Shown: positions 21,043-29,207 of the stretch, in pieces | How positions within the stretch are numbered: position 1 is the stretch's first letter | Layout of the letters: every line of letters begins with the position of its first letter | Origin: Celeribacter sp. HF31 | GTDB taxonomy: Bacteria; Pseudomonadota; Alphaproteobacteria; Rhodobacterales; Rhodobacteraceae | NCBI RefSeq assembly: GCF_011806455.1 | Contig: NZ_JAATOT010000001.1 | Coordinates: 124,001-188,000 of the forward strand | Direction: 5' to 3' | DNA: 64,000 bases | Notes under the pieces: model-generated | The model's input: the letters and a program-made list of their open reading frames with translations, nothing else | Told to the model about the DNA's origin: nothing | The model's database searches: none | Position numbers and translations under genes: made by a program

Positions 21043-21390
21043 ATGCGTTTATCCCGCACGATAAAGGCCGTTCTGGTCGCGCTTTTGCTCATCGTCACGT
21101 CCCAATCCATGGCCGTGGCGCGGGGCACCATGCGCGATGCGACAGGCGCCGTGGTGCTTTGCACTGGTACCGGGCCGATCACGGTTTTGACCGATGCGGA
21201 TGGACAGCCGATCGGACCGACGCACATTTGTCCCGACTGTGCCCTGTCGGTGATTGCGGGTCTGGCGGAGGCATTCGACCTGCCGACGCCGGCGCAAAAC
21301 GAGCTGCGCTTCTCCCCGCCGAACCTGTCCTATCATGCGCATGAGACCTTGCCGCCGCGCCCGCGGGCGCGCGCTCCGCCGCTGGTCTGA
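21043..21390 (+). CDS. Secreted DUF2946-like protein beside copper chaperone
   Basis: 115-aa protein with an N-terminal hydrophobic signal segment (MRLSRTIKAVLVALLLIVTS). It has one CxxC pair in THICPDCALS and ends in a proline-rich tail. The CxxC after a PxGPxH turn resembles DUF2946-type proteins often found beside copper genes in this group. The next gene, 42 bp away, is a PCu(A)C copper chaperone, so a role in copper delivery is inferred. The start is uncertain: ATG at 21043 or GTG at 21031. Confidence 0.7.
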   Translation: MRLSRTIKAVLVALLLIVTSQSMAVARGTMRDATGAVVLCTGTGPITVLTDADGQPIGPTHICPDCALSVIAGLAEAFDLPTPAQNELRFSPPNLSYHAHETLPPRPRARAPPLV

Positions 21391-21432
21391 GTTCTTCCTT
21401 TCAAGACACTCAAAAGACCACAAGGACCTGAA

Positions 21433-21912
21433 ATGACTTTCAAAACGACCTTCCTGGCCGGGCTAGCCTGTGCCTTTGCCCTACCTGCCTTTGCCGAGAT
21501 CACCATCAACGACGCCTATGCGCGCTCCTCCGGGATGATGGCCAAAGCGGGCGCCGCCTTCTTTGTCATCGAGAACTCCGGCGATGAAGACGATCAGCTG
21601 ATCGACGCCAAGGCCGACATTTCCAAAATCACCGAACTGCACACCCACAAAGACATGGGCGACGGCGTAATGAAGATGCTGCACGTGCCCGAGGGCTTCA
21701 CCATTCCGGCGCATGGCAAACACGCCTTGGCGCGCGGCGGTGATCATGTGATGTTCATGGGGCTTCTCAAGCCGATGAGCCAAGGCGACATCGTCAACGT
21801 GACCCTGACCTTTGAGAAGGCGGGCGACATCACGGTGGAAATCCCCGTCGATCTCGAGCGCACAGAGATGGAAATGCCGATGGAGCATGACCACGGTGCG
21901 ATGGGCAACTGA
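21433..21912 (+). CDS. PCu(A)C periplasmic copper chaperone
   Basis: 159-aa secreted protein (signal peptide ending PAFA, residue 21) of the DUF461/PCu(A)C family, which delivers Cu(I) to cytochrome oxidase. The copper ligands are present in order: H70, M82, H105 and M107 (GGDHVMFMG). The C-terminus is Met/His-rich (MEMPMEHDHGAMGN), a likely extra copper site. It forms a unit with the CxxC protein upstream and is followed by a terminator. Confidence 0.93.
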   Translation: MTFKTTFLAGLACAFALPAFAEITINDAYARSSGMMAKAGAAFFVIENSGDEDDQLIDAKADISKITELHTHKDMGDGVMKMLHVPEGFTIPAHGKHALARGGDHVMFMGLLKPMSQGDIVNVTLTFEKAGDITVEIPVDLERTEMEMPMEHDHGAMGN

Positions 21913-21934
21913 TGTCGTAAAAACTGAGATTTAA

Positions 21935-21961
21935 AAGGCACGCTTAGGCGTGCCTTTTTTC
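21935..21961 (+). terminator. Rho-independent terminator
   Basis: 9-bp stem (21935-21943 with 21948-21956, loop TTAG) followed by a T-run. It closes the copper-chaperone unit. Confidence 0.92.
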
Positions 21962-22060
21962 TTGCGCGAATTCAAAAATGGCTTAGTGGACGCATTTGAG
22001 CGATGCGGCAGATTACCGGCCTGAGTCGCCCCCCTTTCTTGACAGTTGAAGAGACCGATC

Positions 22061-22612
22061 ATGCTGAACGTCTATGCGTTCCCGGAGGCGTTCTCGCCTG
22101 CCGAATGTGATGCGATTGTGATGCTCGCCCGCGAAGAAGATCTCGCGGACGCCGGGCTGGTTAAAAACCGCTCAGATCATAACCTGCGACGCGCCGATTT
22201 GGCTTGGCTCGATGAGCGCGATGGCGGGGAGTGGATCATGGAGCGGATCATGACGCTGGTGGCCGAAGCCAACCGCACGAATTTCGATTTTGCGCTCACA
22301 GACTTTGGAGAAAGCCCGCAGGTCGCCCGCTACGGCGCCGAACGTCAGGGGCATTTCACATGGCACTCCGACATCGGCGAAGGCGCTCTGGCCTCGCGGC
22401 GTAAACTGACCATGGTGGTTCAGCTTTCCGAGCCAGCGCAGTACCAAGGCAGTGCACTCGAATTGCAACCTGACGCCAACATTCGCGAAGTCGACCGCGC
22501 CAAGGGCTCTGCGGTTCTCTTCCCGTCCTTCGTGCTGCACCGGGTGACACCCGTGACCTCAGGCGAGCGGTTTTCCCTGTCGACCTGGGTCCATGGACCG
22601 GCGTTTCGGTGA
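22061..22612 (+). CDS. 2OG-Fe(II) oxygenase family protein
   Basis: 183-aa protein with the double-stranded beta-helix iron site: H102 and D104 in FTWHSDIGEG, H160 in FVLHRVTPV, and the 2-oxoglutarate arginine R170 in ERFSLSTW. It resembles PKHD-type prolyl/lysyl hydroxylases, but the substrate is unknown. The ATG at 22061 is preferred; the frame opens upstream at a TTG. The stop codon is the first part of a dispersed repeat that fills the gap to the convergent sirtuin gene. Confidence 0.88.
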   Translation: MLNVYAFPEAFSPAECDAIVMLAREEDLADAGLVKNRSDHNLRRADLAWLDERDGGEWIMERIMTLVAEANRTNFDFALTDFGESPQVARYGAERQGHFTWHSDIGEGALASRRKLTMVVQLSEPAQYQGSALELQPDANIREVDRAKGSAVLFPSFVLHRVTPVTSGERFSLSTWVHGPAFR

Positions 22613-22676
22613 GTATTTTCCAGCAAAGGAACCGGCGGCCGGGGCGCATTTGTTTCCTTTGCTGTTCAAATACTCA
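22610..22676. repeat. Facing pair of TGAGTATTT repeats between convergent genes
   Basis: Left arm (22610-22633) and right arm (22652-22676, reverse complement) share TGAGTATTT, then two or three variable bases, then CAGCAAAGGAA. The pair can fold into a large hairpin between the 3' ends of the oxygenase and sirtuin genes and may act as a two-way terminator. Related single or paired copies lie at 56535-56732 and 62571-62600. Confidence 0.7.
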
Positions 22677-22683
22677 AAGTTGC

Positions 22684-23373
22684 TCAGCGGCCTAAAATCT
22701 CGTCCACCCATTGTGGAACAACCACACTCGCAAGCCCCTCACGCACCTCGTCAAACCGCCCGCCTGAGGCCTCAAGGTTCAATTCCATTGTCTTGATCCC
22801 CAGCTGACGCGCCATTTGGCTAAACCCTGCTGCGGGGTAGACGACGCCGGAGGTGCCGATAGAGACGAACAGCTCGCTGTCTTCCAAAGCCGCTTGGATG
22901 ACGTCCATGTGATAGGGGATTTCGCCGAACCAGACGATGTCAGGCCGGGTTGCGGGCGCGCCGCAAGAGGGGCAGGGGTCTTTCACGTCCATCACCATCG
23001 GCGCGGGCCAACGGTGACCGCAGGTGGCACAAAGCGCGTCTTTCAGGGCGCCATGCATATGGATCACGTTGCGCGCACCACCACGCTCCAGAAGATCGTC
23101 GACATTCTGGGTGACAAGGTAAACCGGCGCATCATGGTCGGCCTGAAGCCGTGCCAGCGCCTGATGGGCCGCATTGGGGGAGGCCTGAGCCGCCTGCGCA
23201 CGGCGCATGTTGTAGAAGGTCTGGACAAGTTCGGGGTCGCGGGCAAAAGCCTCCGGCGTGGCGACATCCTCGACCCGGTGATCTTCCCAGAGCCCGTCCT
23301 CGGCGCGAAAGGTTTTGAGCCCGCTTTCCGCCGACAAACCGGCGCCGGAGAGAATGAAAATACCACCTGTCAT
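22684..23373 (-). CDS. cobB: NAD-dependent protein deacylase (sirtuin, CobB type)
   Basis: 229-aa Sir2-family deacylase. The NAD site GAGLSAESGL is at the start, QNVDDLLE and the catalytic histidine H107 (HMHGAL) follow, and the zinc cysteines are C115, C118, C134 and C137. Y54 and R57 in FYNMRR match the YxxR pair of class III sirtuins, which remove succinyl and malonyl groups, so desuccinylase activity is likely. AAGGAGG precedes the ATG. It is divergent from the phosphatase gene, with a repeat element between. Confidence 0.94.
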   Translation of the reverse strand: MTGGIFILSGAGLSAESGLKTFRAEDGLWEDHRVEDVATPEAFARDPELVQTFYNMRRAQAAQASPNAAHQALARLQADHDAPVYLVTQNVDDLLERGGARNVIHMHGALKDALCATCGHRWPAPMVMDVKDPCPSCGAPATRPDIVWFGEIPYHMDVIQAALEDSELFVSIGTSGVVYPAAGFSQMARQLGIKTMELNLEASGGRFDEVREGLASVVVPQWVDEILGR

Positions 23374-23437
23374 CTGAAGCCTCCTTTTTCACCACCCTGC
23401 CTTGTGCCCGGCACGCGGGCAAGGGTAGCGTATCGTT

Positions 23438-23550
23438 AAAGCGTTTTTCGTTTAATCTGAGGCAGATTGAGCGAAAAACGTTGCCACACTGAATTGATAT
23501 TGCTGCGCTTCTCAAAAAATGAGTGCCTCAAGTTTTTTGAGAAACACTTT
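23438..23550. repeat. 113-bp two-hairpin repeat, copy 1
   Basis: Ungapped match to 47776-47888, with about 8 differences in 113 bases by eye. The first half folds as a hairpin (AATCTG...CAGATT, extended by CGTTTTTCG...CGAAAAACG). The second half forms CTCAAAAAA...TTTTTTGAG. The ends are imperfect inverted repeats (AAAGCGTTTTTC and, reversed, AAAGTGTTTCTC) with TTAA at the left boundary. It sits between the cobB start and the phosphatase start. No ORF inside is convincing. Confidence 0.85.
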
Positions 23551-23564
23551 AAACAGGAGCCCTC

Positions 23565-24017
23565 ATGCATAAAATCCTTTTCGTCTGCCTCGGCAATATT
23601 TGTCGTTCTCCCTCCGCTGAGGCGGTGTTTGCCGCAAAGGCAAAAAGCGCGCGTTTGCCTGTCAGCGTGGACAGCGCGGGCACCGGGAATTGGCATGTCG
23701 GCGAGGCGCCTTATGGCCCGATGCAGGCGGCGGCGAAGCTTCGGAATTACGACCTTTCCCCGCTGCGCGCGCGCCAATTCACCGCGGCGGATTTCAACGG
23801 GTTTGATCTGATCGTGGCGATGGATGAGGCCAATCTGCGCGACATTGAACGGCTCCGGCCAGCGGGCAACGACACGCCCGTCACGCTGATGATGTCCTAT
23901 GCGCCTGAGACCGGCGTGACCGCCGTTCCTGATCCCTATTACACCCGCGATTTCGATGCGGCGCTTGATCTGATCGAGGTCGCGTCCGATGGACTCTTGG
24001 CGGAATTAGAGGCGTAG
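23565..24017 (+). CDS. Low-molecular-weight protein tyrosine phosphatase
   Basis: 150-aa LMW-PTP/arsenate-reductase-fold enzyme. The P-loop is VCLGNICRSPSAE with nucleophile C8 and R14, and the general acid D123 is in VPDPYY. These features support phosphatase rather than arsenate reductase activity. AGGAG lies 11 bp past the repeat element, so the repeat ends almost at the ribosome-binding site. The 3' end overlaps the convergent DUF4336 gene by 12 bp. Confidence 0.93.
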   Translation: MHKILFVCLGNICRSPSAEAVFAAKAKSARLPVSVDSAGTGNWHVGEAPYGPMQAAAKLRNYDLSPLRARQFTAADFNGFDLIVAMDEANLRDIERLRPAGNDTPVTLMMSYAPETGVTAVPDPYYTRDFDAALDLIEVASDGLLAELEA

Positions 24018-24740
24018 CCAACGAAAGGCGCGTTTCAATTCTTCGGTGCCGTTCTCGGAATACCACCGCCCGTGGCTGAGGATCACCTTTTCGGGCGCCC
24101 AGCCGATCACCTCGCGGATCACCGCGCGGGCTTTCTTTTTGGATTTGAACGAGGCACGCATGTCGGCGGGAGCCTTGCCGTCCGGGTCGAGAATACCGGC
24201 CATCCGCATCAGAAAAGCTTTCACTTTTCCAACCTTCTCGGCTTCGAAATTCTCGATCAGATCGGTTAAAATGAGGGTTTTCGAACTTTCGTGGAAAAAC
24301 ACCACCTCGTGCAGGAAGCGATGCCCTTTGACGACGCGCTGGCGGATCGCGTTTGCATAGCCTTCGGGCGCGTCGTCGGTCAAAATCTCATGCGGGGGGA
24401 CAGGCACATTGAATTTCCTGGCGCGCTCTTTGACGCCGGGGGCGGCAAGAACCGCAGCGCCCGGAAAGCGTTTGTGCCAGGCGTTCAGCGACACGTAATG
24501 GATCGGATTGGGCGCGATCAACCAGCCGATGGGGCCGAGGGCGGCCATTTCGTCCAAGAGGCCTTCGTCAATCGCGATGGGCGAATGCACCCAAAGCTTG
24601 CCGTCCACGCGCACCACCGTCATCCGGGTCGGAAACTTGATCCCGTAAAACGGCACAGGCGGCCCATCGGCGAGCCAGATGTCCGGGCCGACAGGTTTGA
24701 GCGTGTTGAGCGGCGGGTAAAGGTTTTCGGACTTAGCCAC
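24006..24740 (-). CDS. DUF4336 family protein (metallo-beta-lactamase-like)
   Basis: 244-aa protein matching DUF4336, whose members have a metallo-beta-lactamase-like fold but lack the canonical HxHxDH. Here the motifs are LIAPNPIHYVSLNAWHKRFP, LILTDLIENF and VILSHGRWYSENG, which keep scattered His/Asp residues. No enzyme activity is established. The start is a GTG at 24740 lying inside the last codons of the upstream small secreted protein, so translation is probably coupled. Confidence 0.8.
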   Translation of the reverse strand: MAKSENLYPPLNTLKPVGPDIWLADGPPVPFYGIKFPTRMTVVRVDGKLWVHSPIAIDEGLLDEMAALGPIGWLIAPNPIHYVSLNAWHKRFPGAAVLAAPGVKERARKFNVPVPPHEILTDDAPEGYANAIRQRVVKGHRFLHEVVFFHESSKTLILTDLIENFEAEKVGKVKAFLMRMAGILDPDGKAPADMRASFKSKKKARAVIREVIGWAPEKVILSHGRWYSENGTEELKRAFRWLRL

Positions 24741-25050
24741 AGTATTGCGCGGCGGTTTCGCCGAACACTTTGTAACGACGCCAGAAAGCCTCGTGGCTGG
24801 AGTTGTCCGACTGCCGAATGTCTTGTGCCTTTTGCGGGTTCTTGAAGAACTTTGCGGCCTGACGTTGGTCGCTATTGGACAGGGTCAGATCGGCGGCTTG
24901 CTGAATGCAGCCACAAAGCGCGCGGTTGTTCGCGGCGCGGTCAGACGACATACAGGCGCGCTCGATGGCGCCAGCGGAAGCGCTCATGGGCGACAGCGTC
25001 GCGGTGAAACCAGCGGCGATCAGGGTCAATACGGTCAAGGATTTTTTCAT
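24733..25050 (-). CDS. Small secreted protein, 'arginine transporter'-type
   Basis: 105-aa protein with a signal peptide (residues 1-26, ending ASA). The mature part has four cysteines (ERACMSSDR, LCGCIQQAA, QYCG) that could form disulfides. Roseobacter genomes carry similar proteins labelled 'arginine transporter', a name without clear support. Its stop overlaps the DUF4336 start by 8 bp, so the two are a transcription unit. The function is unknown. Confidence 0.75.
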   Translation of the reverse strand: MKKSLTVLTLIAAGFTATLSPMSASAGAIERACMSSDRAANNRALCGCIQQAADLTLSNSDQRQAAKFFKNPQKAQDIRQSDNSSHEAFWRRYKVFGETAAQYCG

Positions 25051-25394
25051 GTCTCTGCCTCTCGTAGTGCCAAGACGTGGCCCCGTCTTTTCGGTGTTTG
25101 CACACCCGCAGGGTCCACCGTTTTGGTGAAGATGCGGTTAAAATGCCTGAGTCTGCGGTTTGACGCAATTGCGGAGTTTGTCGCGGGTGGGGGATGGGCG
25201 GAGGGGTGCTTATACCCGGGGTGTCAGCGGAAATGGCTTTCTGGCGGGGACAATCATAGATACGCGTATTGAGATTGGGAAAATAGCGGCCAAAAGGTTC
25301 GTCTATATATGGGCGCCCCCCCTCAGGGGGCTTGCCATTCCCCCCCTTTCCCCGCATAGAACTCAGCCAAACCTTCACGCGCTAAAGGCCTGTC
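25051..25394. other. Gene-free region upstream of lepA
   Basis: About 340 bp between the divergent small secreted protein gene and lepA. A C-run/G-run inverted repeat lies near 25314-25331 in front of lepA, and it must hold promoters for both directions. I see no conserved RNA or convincing ORF. Confidence 0.5.
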
Positions 25395-27194
25395 ATGACC
25401 GAGCTGAAAAACATCCGCAACTTCTCCATCGTGGCCCATATCGACCACGGCAAATCGACGCTTGCCGACCGGTTGATCCAGCTCACAGGCACGGTGGCCG
25501 AGCGCGATATGCAGGCGCAGATGTTGGATTCGATGGACATCGAGCGCGAGCGTGGGATCACGATCAAGGCGAACTCGGTGCGGATCGAATATCCGGCCAA
25601 GGACGGCGAGACCTATATTCTGAACCTGATCGACACCCCCGGCCACGTCGACTTTGCCTATGAGGTGAGCCGCTCGATGCAGGCCGTGGAGGGGTCTCTC
25701 TTGGTGGTGGACGCGACGCAGGGTGTCGAGGCGCAGACGCTTGCGAACGTCTACCAAGCCATTGATGCTGACCACGAGATCGTCCCGGTTTTGAACAAGA
25801 TCGACCTGCCGGCCGCCGAGCCGGAGCGCGTCTGTGAGCAGATCGAGGATGTCATCGGCATCGACGCCTCTAACGCCATCGAAATTTCGGCCAAGACCGG
25901 CATCGGTATCCCCGATGTGTTGGAGGCCATCGTCACGCGTTTGCCTGCGCCGACGGGCGACCGCGATGCGGCCTTGAAGGCCATGCTGGTCGACAGCTGG
26001 TATGACCCCTATCTCGGCGTGGTCGTGATGATCCGCGTCATCGACGGCGTGATCAAAAAGGGCGACCAGATCCGCATGATGCAGACCAAGGCGACCTATA
26101 AGATCGACAAGCTTTCGGTGCTCAAGCCGAAGATGGTCGACATCGCCGAACTGGGTCCGGGCGAGATCGGCATTTTCACCGCGTCGATCAAACAGGTGCG
26201 TGACACCAAGGTGGGCGACACGATCACCCATGAGAAAAAGCAGTGCGATAAGCCACTGCCGGGCTTTAAGCCCTCGATCCCCGTGGTGTTCTGTGGCCTC
26301 TTCCCGGTCGATGCCAACGACTTCGAAGACCTGCGCACGGCGATTGAGAAACTGCAACTGAACGACGCGTCCTTCAGCTCTGAGATGGAAACCTCTGCCG
26401 CGCTGGGCTTTGGCTTCCGCTGTGGCTTCCTCGGGCTTTTGCACCTTGAGGTGATCCGCGACCGGCTTGAGCGCGAATACGACCTCGACCTGATCACCAC
26501 CGCGCCTTCCGTGGTCTATAAAATCTACATGAAGGACGGCACGGTTGAGGACCTGCACAACCCCGCCGACATGCCCGATTTGACCTATGTCGATCACGTC
26601 GAAGAGCCGCGCATCAAGGCGACGATCATGGTGCCTGACGAATATCTGGGCGATGTTCTCAAACTTTGCCAGGACCGTCGCGGCATCCAGATGGACCTGA
26701 CCTACGCCGGCACCCGCGCGATGGTTGTCTATGACCTCCCGCTCAACGAAGTGGTGTTCGATTTCTACGATAGGCTCAAATCCATTACCAAAGGGTATGC
26801 GTCCTTCGACTATCAATTCACCGAGTATCGCGAGGACAACCTCGTGAAGATGCAGGTGTTGGTGAACGACGAACCTGTGGATGCGCTCTCGATGATGGTC
26901 CACCGCGACCGTGCTGAGTCCCGTGGTCGTGCGATGTGTGAAAAGCTCAAGGAGCTGATCCCCCGCCACATGTTCAAAATCCCGATCCAGGCCGCGATTG
27001 GCGGCAAAGTGATCGCGCGCGAAACCCTCTCCGCGCTGCGCAAGGACGTGACGGCCAAATGTTACGGCGGCGACGCGACCCGGAAGAAGAAACTTCTGGA
27101 AAAGCAGAAGGCGGGGAAAAAGAAGATGCGTCAGTTCGGGAAAGTGGAGATACCTCAAGAGGCGTTTATTAACGCGCTCAAAATGGACAGTTAA
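25395..27194 (+). CDS. lepA: Elongation factor 4 (LepA)
   Basis: 599-aa translational GTPase. G1 is [15 protein letters not shown]2 is RERGITI, G3 is DTPGHVDF and G4 is NKIDLP, all in the normal order. The C-terminal LepA-specific domain ends with [20 protein letters not shown]. Length and sequence are fully typical. AAAGG precedes the ATG. A terminator follows, and beyond it the base composition changes sharply. Confidence 0.98.
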   Translation: MTELKNIRNFSIVAHIDHGKSTLADRLIQLTGTVAERDMQAQMLDSMDIERERGITIKANSVRIEYPAKDGETYILNLIDTPGHVDFAYEVSRSMQAVEGSLLVVDATQGVEAQTLANVYQAIDADHEIVPVLNKIDLPAAEPERVCEQIEDVIGIDASNAIEISAKTGIGIPDVLEAIVTRLPAPTGDRDAALKAMLVDSWYDPYLGVVVMIRVIDGVIKKGDQIRMMQTKATYKIDKLSVLKPKMVDIAELGPGEIGIFTASIKQVRDTKVGDTITHEKKQCDKPLPGFKPSIPVVFCGLFPVDANDFEDLRTAIEKLQLNDASFSSEMETSAALGFGFRCGFLGLLHLEVIRDRLEREYDLDLITTAPSVVYKIYMKDGTVEDLHNPADMPDLTYVDHVEEPRIKATIMVPDEYLGDVLKLCQDRRGIQMDLTYAGTRAMVVYDLPLNEVVFDFYDRLKSITKGYASFDYQFTEYREDNLVKMQVLVNDEPVDALSMMVHRDRAESRGRAMCEKLKELIPRHMFKIPIQAAIGGKVIARETLSALRKDVTAKCYGGDATRKKKLLEKQKAGKKKMRQFGKVEIPQEAFINALKMDS

Positions 27195-27199
27195 AAAAG

Positions 27200-27222
27200 G
27201 CCCCGCTTTGGCGGGGCTTTTT
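27200..27222 (+). terminator. Rho-independent terminator after lepA
   Basis: 7-bp GC stem (27200-27206 with 27211-27217, loop TTTG) followed by five T residues. It marks the left border of the AT-rich segment. Confidence 0.88.
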
Positions 27223-27247
27223 GTTTGCGCATGTGGGCTGTGTTTAG

Positions 27248-28483
27248 CTACTCAGACCGGCCGACCCGGTTAGCAATTGCTGTAAGAGCCGACGTGATTG
27301 CTGTTCCTTTATAGCTAAAATCCTCTCCAACATATTCTTTCATATGCTCTCTCAAGAGCTCCATCTTGAGCTGGACCTCGCGCTCATATCGCTCGTCGTC
27401 GCTTAATTCGGTGTTTTGAGCTGTCGCCGTGGATACGTCTTTTGCGATGATGCTAAGCTTAGAGAGGCTAAGTCGTTGCTGGTTTATTCTCATAACTTCA
27501 AAAATTAGACGTCCGACAATATAGCCGCACACCTCTAAGATCGTGAGAGCAATAATCACGAAGGGCAGTCTGGTTAGGAAAACGGTCCAGATGTCGATGT
27601 CATTTTCGGCTCTCCAAAGCTGTGTTAAGTCGACTGCAGACGAAAATAATTCGTATGTGACCAATGCAATGATCGCAGTGAAAGGCACTCCGATAATTGT
27701 GTACCAGATTGTGGAGCGGTTGCCTTCGCTTACAAAGCCGGAGATTTCACTTGGAAAAAGTTTGACTTCATCTTTGAGTCTGTGAAGTTCAGCCGAAGTT
27801 TTTTGTTTATCTGTAGTATATTGGCTAAGTTCACTACGCTCTGACTTTATTGATGCTCGAATTTTTTCGAGGCGAATTTCGGCGTTTTCAACCCTCTCCT
27901 CGGTTTCGTGAAGAGACTTCTCCAATTGTGTGATTTCTGCTCTGGCTATGCCAATTTGAGATTCAAGATCTTTCCGTTCTTTAGTTTTTAGCTCAAGCGA
28001 TTGGTCAAGAGCTAAACCCTGTGCTTCCTTCAGTTCTATCGCTTCAAGGCGTTTGTCGTATTCTTTGAGCTGCCATTCGAAATCATGGAACTCATCGAGT
28101 GTGAGGCCAGTAATGACTACCTTATGAAGTGTCGTTTTTGTGAGTATTCTCTCCTCGGGGCGAAATTTGAAACCCTTCGCAAGCTTCCCTGATGTGTGAA
28201 CTATGGTGTCATTGGCAATTGGGATTTTGGCATCAAACTGGGTGCCGTCCATATGATCTACGATTAATTCGAATTTGTGGTAGCTGTTATATCCGTCAGC
28301 ATGGATTTCGATACTTAGAACGTAAACTGGTTGCTCGAATTCAAAATTATACCAATTTTTTCTGGCATCTAATTCGAATGTGGGGTCGTCGTTGTTGATA
28401 AGCTGCGTGGTCTTGTTCGTCCTACGCGAGAGCAGCTCAATCTCAATCGGGTGAAAGTCAATTTTTTGCTCAGTCTCTTGCAT
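27248..28483 (-). CDS. AT-rich coiled-coil membrane protein, unknown function
   Basis: 411-aa protein I do not recognise. Residues 1-130 look like a beta-rich soluble domain (alternating FELDARKNWYNFEFEQ, VYVLSIEIHADGYNSYHKFE). Residues 135-243 form a long charged coiled coil. Two membrane helices lie near 258-280 and 304-328, and a charged C-terminal helix follows. There is no signal peptide, so both ends probably face the cytoplasm. Its base composition is far AT-richer than the neighbours and its codon use differs, which points to horizontal transfer. It stands alone: no integrase, toxin or nuclease partner is adjacent. A sensor or effector in an accessory or defence role is speculation. 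Confidence 0.7.
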   Translation of the reverse strand: MQETEQKIDFHPIEIELLSRRTNKTTQLINNDDPTFELDARKNWYNFEFEQPVYVLSIEIHADGYNSYHKFELIVDHMDGTQFDAKIPIANDTIVHTSGKLAKGFKFRPEERILTKTTLHKVVITGLTLDEFHDFEWQLKEYDKRLEAIELKEAQGLALDQSLELKTKERKDLESQIGIARAEITQLEKSLHETEERVENAEIRLEKIRASIKSERSELSQYTTDKQKTSAELHRLKDEVKLFPSEISGFVSEGNRSTIWYTIIGVPFTAIIALVTYELFSSAVDLTQLWRAENDIDIWTVFLTRLPFVIIALTILEVCGYIVGRLIFEVMRINQQRLSLSKLSIIAKDVSTATAQNTELSDDERYEREVQLKMELLREHMKEYVGEDFSYKGTAITSALTAIANRVGRSE

Positions 28484-28520
28484 ATGTAGATTTCCAATTA
28501 GCCCAAAGTATTTAAAGCCT

Positions 28521-28548
28521 ATGTTATTCCGAGATCGAATTACTGCAA
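28521..28548 (-). promoter_or_regulatory. Candidate promoter for the AT-rich gene
   Basis: On the minus strand TTGCAG (28543-28548) and TAACAT (28521-28526) are 16 bp apart, about 40 bp upstream of the ATG at 28483. The match to the sigma-70 consensus is fair, but AT-rich DNA produces such matches easily. Confidence 0.3.
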
Positions 28549-28559
28549 CTACAGATAAA

Positions 28560-28613
28560 GCCGATGCCCAGCATCGGCCAGTACCTGACCCGCCCGATGG
28601 GCGGGTGCTGGCC
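28560..28613. repeat. Cluster of nested inverted repeats
   Basis: Three stems overlap or adjoin: GCCGATG/CATCGGC (28560-28578), a perfect 8-bp ACCCGCCC/GGGCGGGT (28588-28606), and an outer GGCCAG/CTGGCC (28577-28613). The GC-rich block sits at the right edge of the AT-rich segment. It may be a terminator-like structure or a palindromic repeat. Confidence 0.55.
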
Positions 28614-28639
28614 CCACCAATACCTCTGAAACCTCACAC

Positions 28640-28668
28640 AAAAAAACGCCCACCCAACCGGGCAGGCG
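28640..28668 (-). terminator. Terminator of the entericidin-like gene
   Basis: On the minus strand a stem CGCC...GGCG, with a 2x2 internal loop and an inner GGG/CCC stem, is followed by seven T residues (28640-28646). It lies 33 bp after the stop codon of the small lipoprotein gene. Confidence 0.8.
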
Positions 28669-28700
28669 CTTCCCTTCAATTCCTGAGCAGGCAACCCCAC

Positions 28701-28838
28701 TCACATCTCACTCTGAACCTCACGGCTCTCCTGCGAAATTGCAGAACCCGCCTTGGAAATATCCTGCCCAGCTCCCTCAACGGTTTCACAAGCGGCAAGT
28801 GACAAAAGTACGGCGCCCATAATCATCACACGTTTCAT
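28701..28838 (-). CDS. Entericidin A/B-like small lipoprotein
   Basis: 45-aa protein. It starts MKRVMIMGAVLLSLAAC, with a lipobox LSLAAC and lipid-attachment cysteine C17. It continues ETVEGAGQDISKAGSAISQE, which matches the entericidin family pattern (CNTVxGxGxDIxxAGxAI). AAGGAG lies seven bases before the ATG and a terminator follows the stop, so this short ORF has a full set of expression signals. Entericidins are membrane lipoproteins linked to stress and bacteriolysis; the role here is unknown. Confidence 0.88.
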   Translation of the reverse strand: MKRVMIMGAVLLSLAACETVEGAGQDISKAGSAISQESREVQSEM

Positions 28839-29018
28839 GGCAAACTCCTTTTCGTGTTTCGCCCCCTCAACGCGTCAGCCCGGGAAAGGGTTCCCACCGT
28901 CTTCTCTACCGTCATATTCCGCGCCCAAACCCGATTTGACCCGGATCAAAGCGACATTGCGGAATCATCTTAAGGTCACATGCGCGCGAATACATATGAA
29001 GAGCCTAAGGACCAAGCC

Positions 29019-29207
29019 ATGAACAGATTAGCCGGCATCCTCTTTTCCCTCATCTCCACGACGCTGATGGGCGTGGCGGTGGTGGTCGCGTTGACCATCG
29101 GTCAGGACACGTTGAAACCCATTCTGATCTCGGCGGCCATCGGCTTTGTCGTCTCGATCCCGGTAACATGGTTCATCGCCAAAAAGATCATGGAAGAGTT
29201 CTCTTAA
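29019..29207 (+). CDS. Small two-helix membrane protein
   Basis: 62-aa protein with two hydrophobic helices (LAGILFSLISTTLMGVAVVV and ILISAAIGFVVSIPVTWFIA). Relatives in Rhodobacterales are often named 'CTP synthetase', which is a mis-annotation: nothing here resembles PyrG. The ATG at 29019 follows AAGGA. Its 3' end overlaps the convergent hydrolase by 4 bp. Function unknown. Confidence 0.78.
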   Translation: MNRLAGILFSLISTTLMGVAVVVALTIGQDTLKPILISAAIGFVVSIPVTWFIAKKIMEEFS

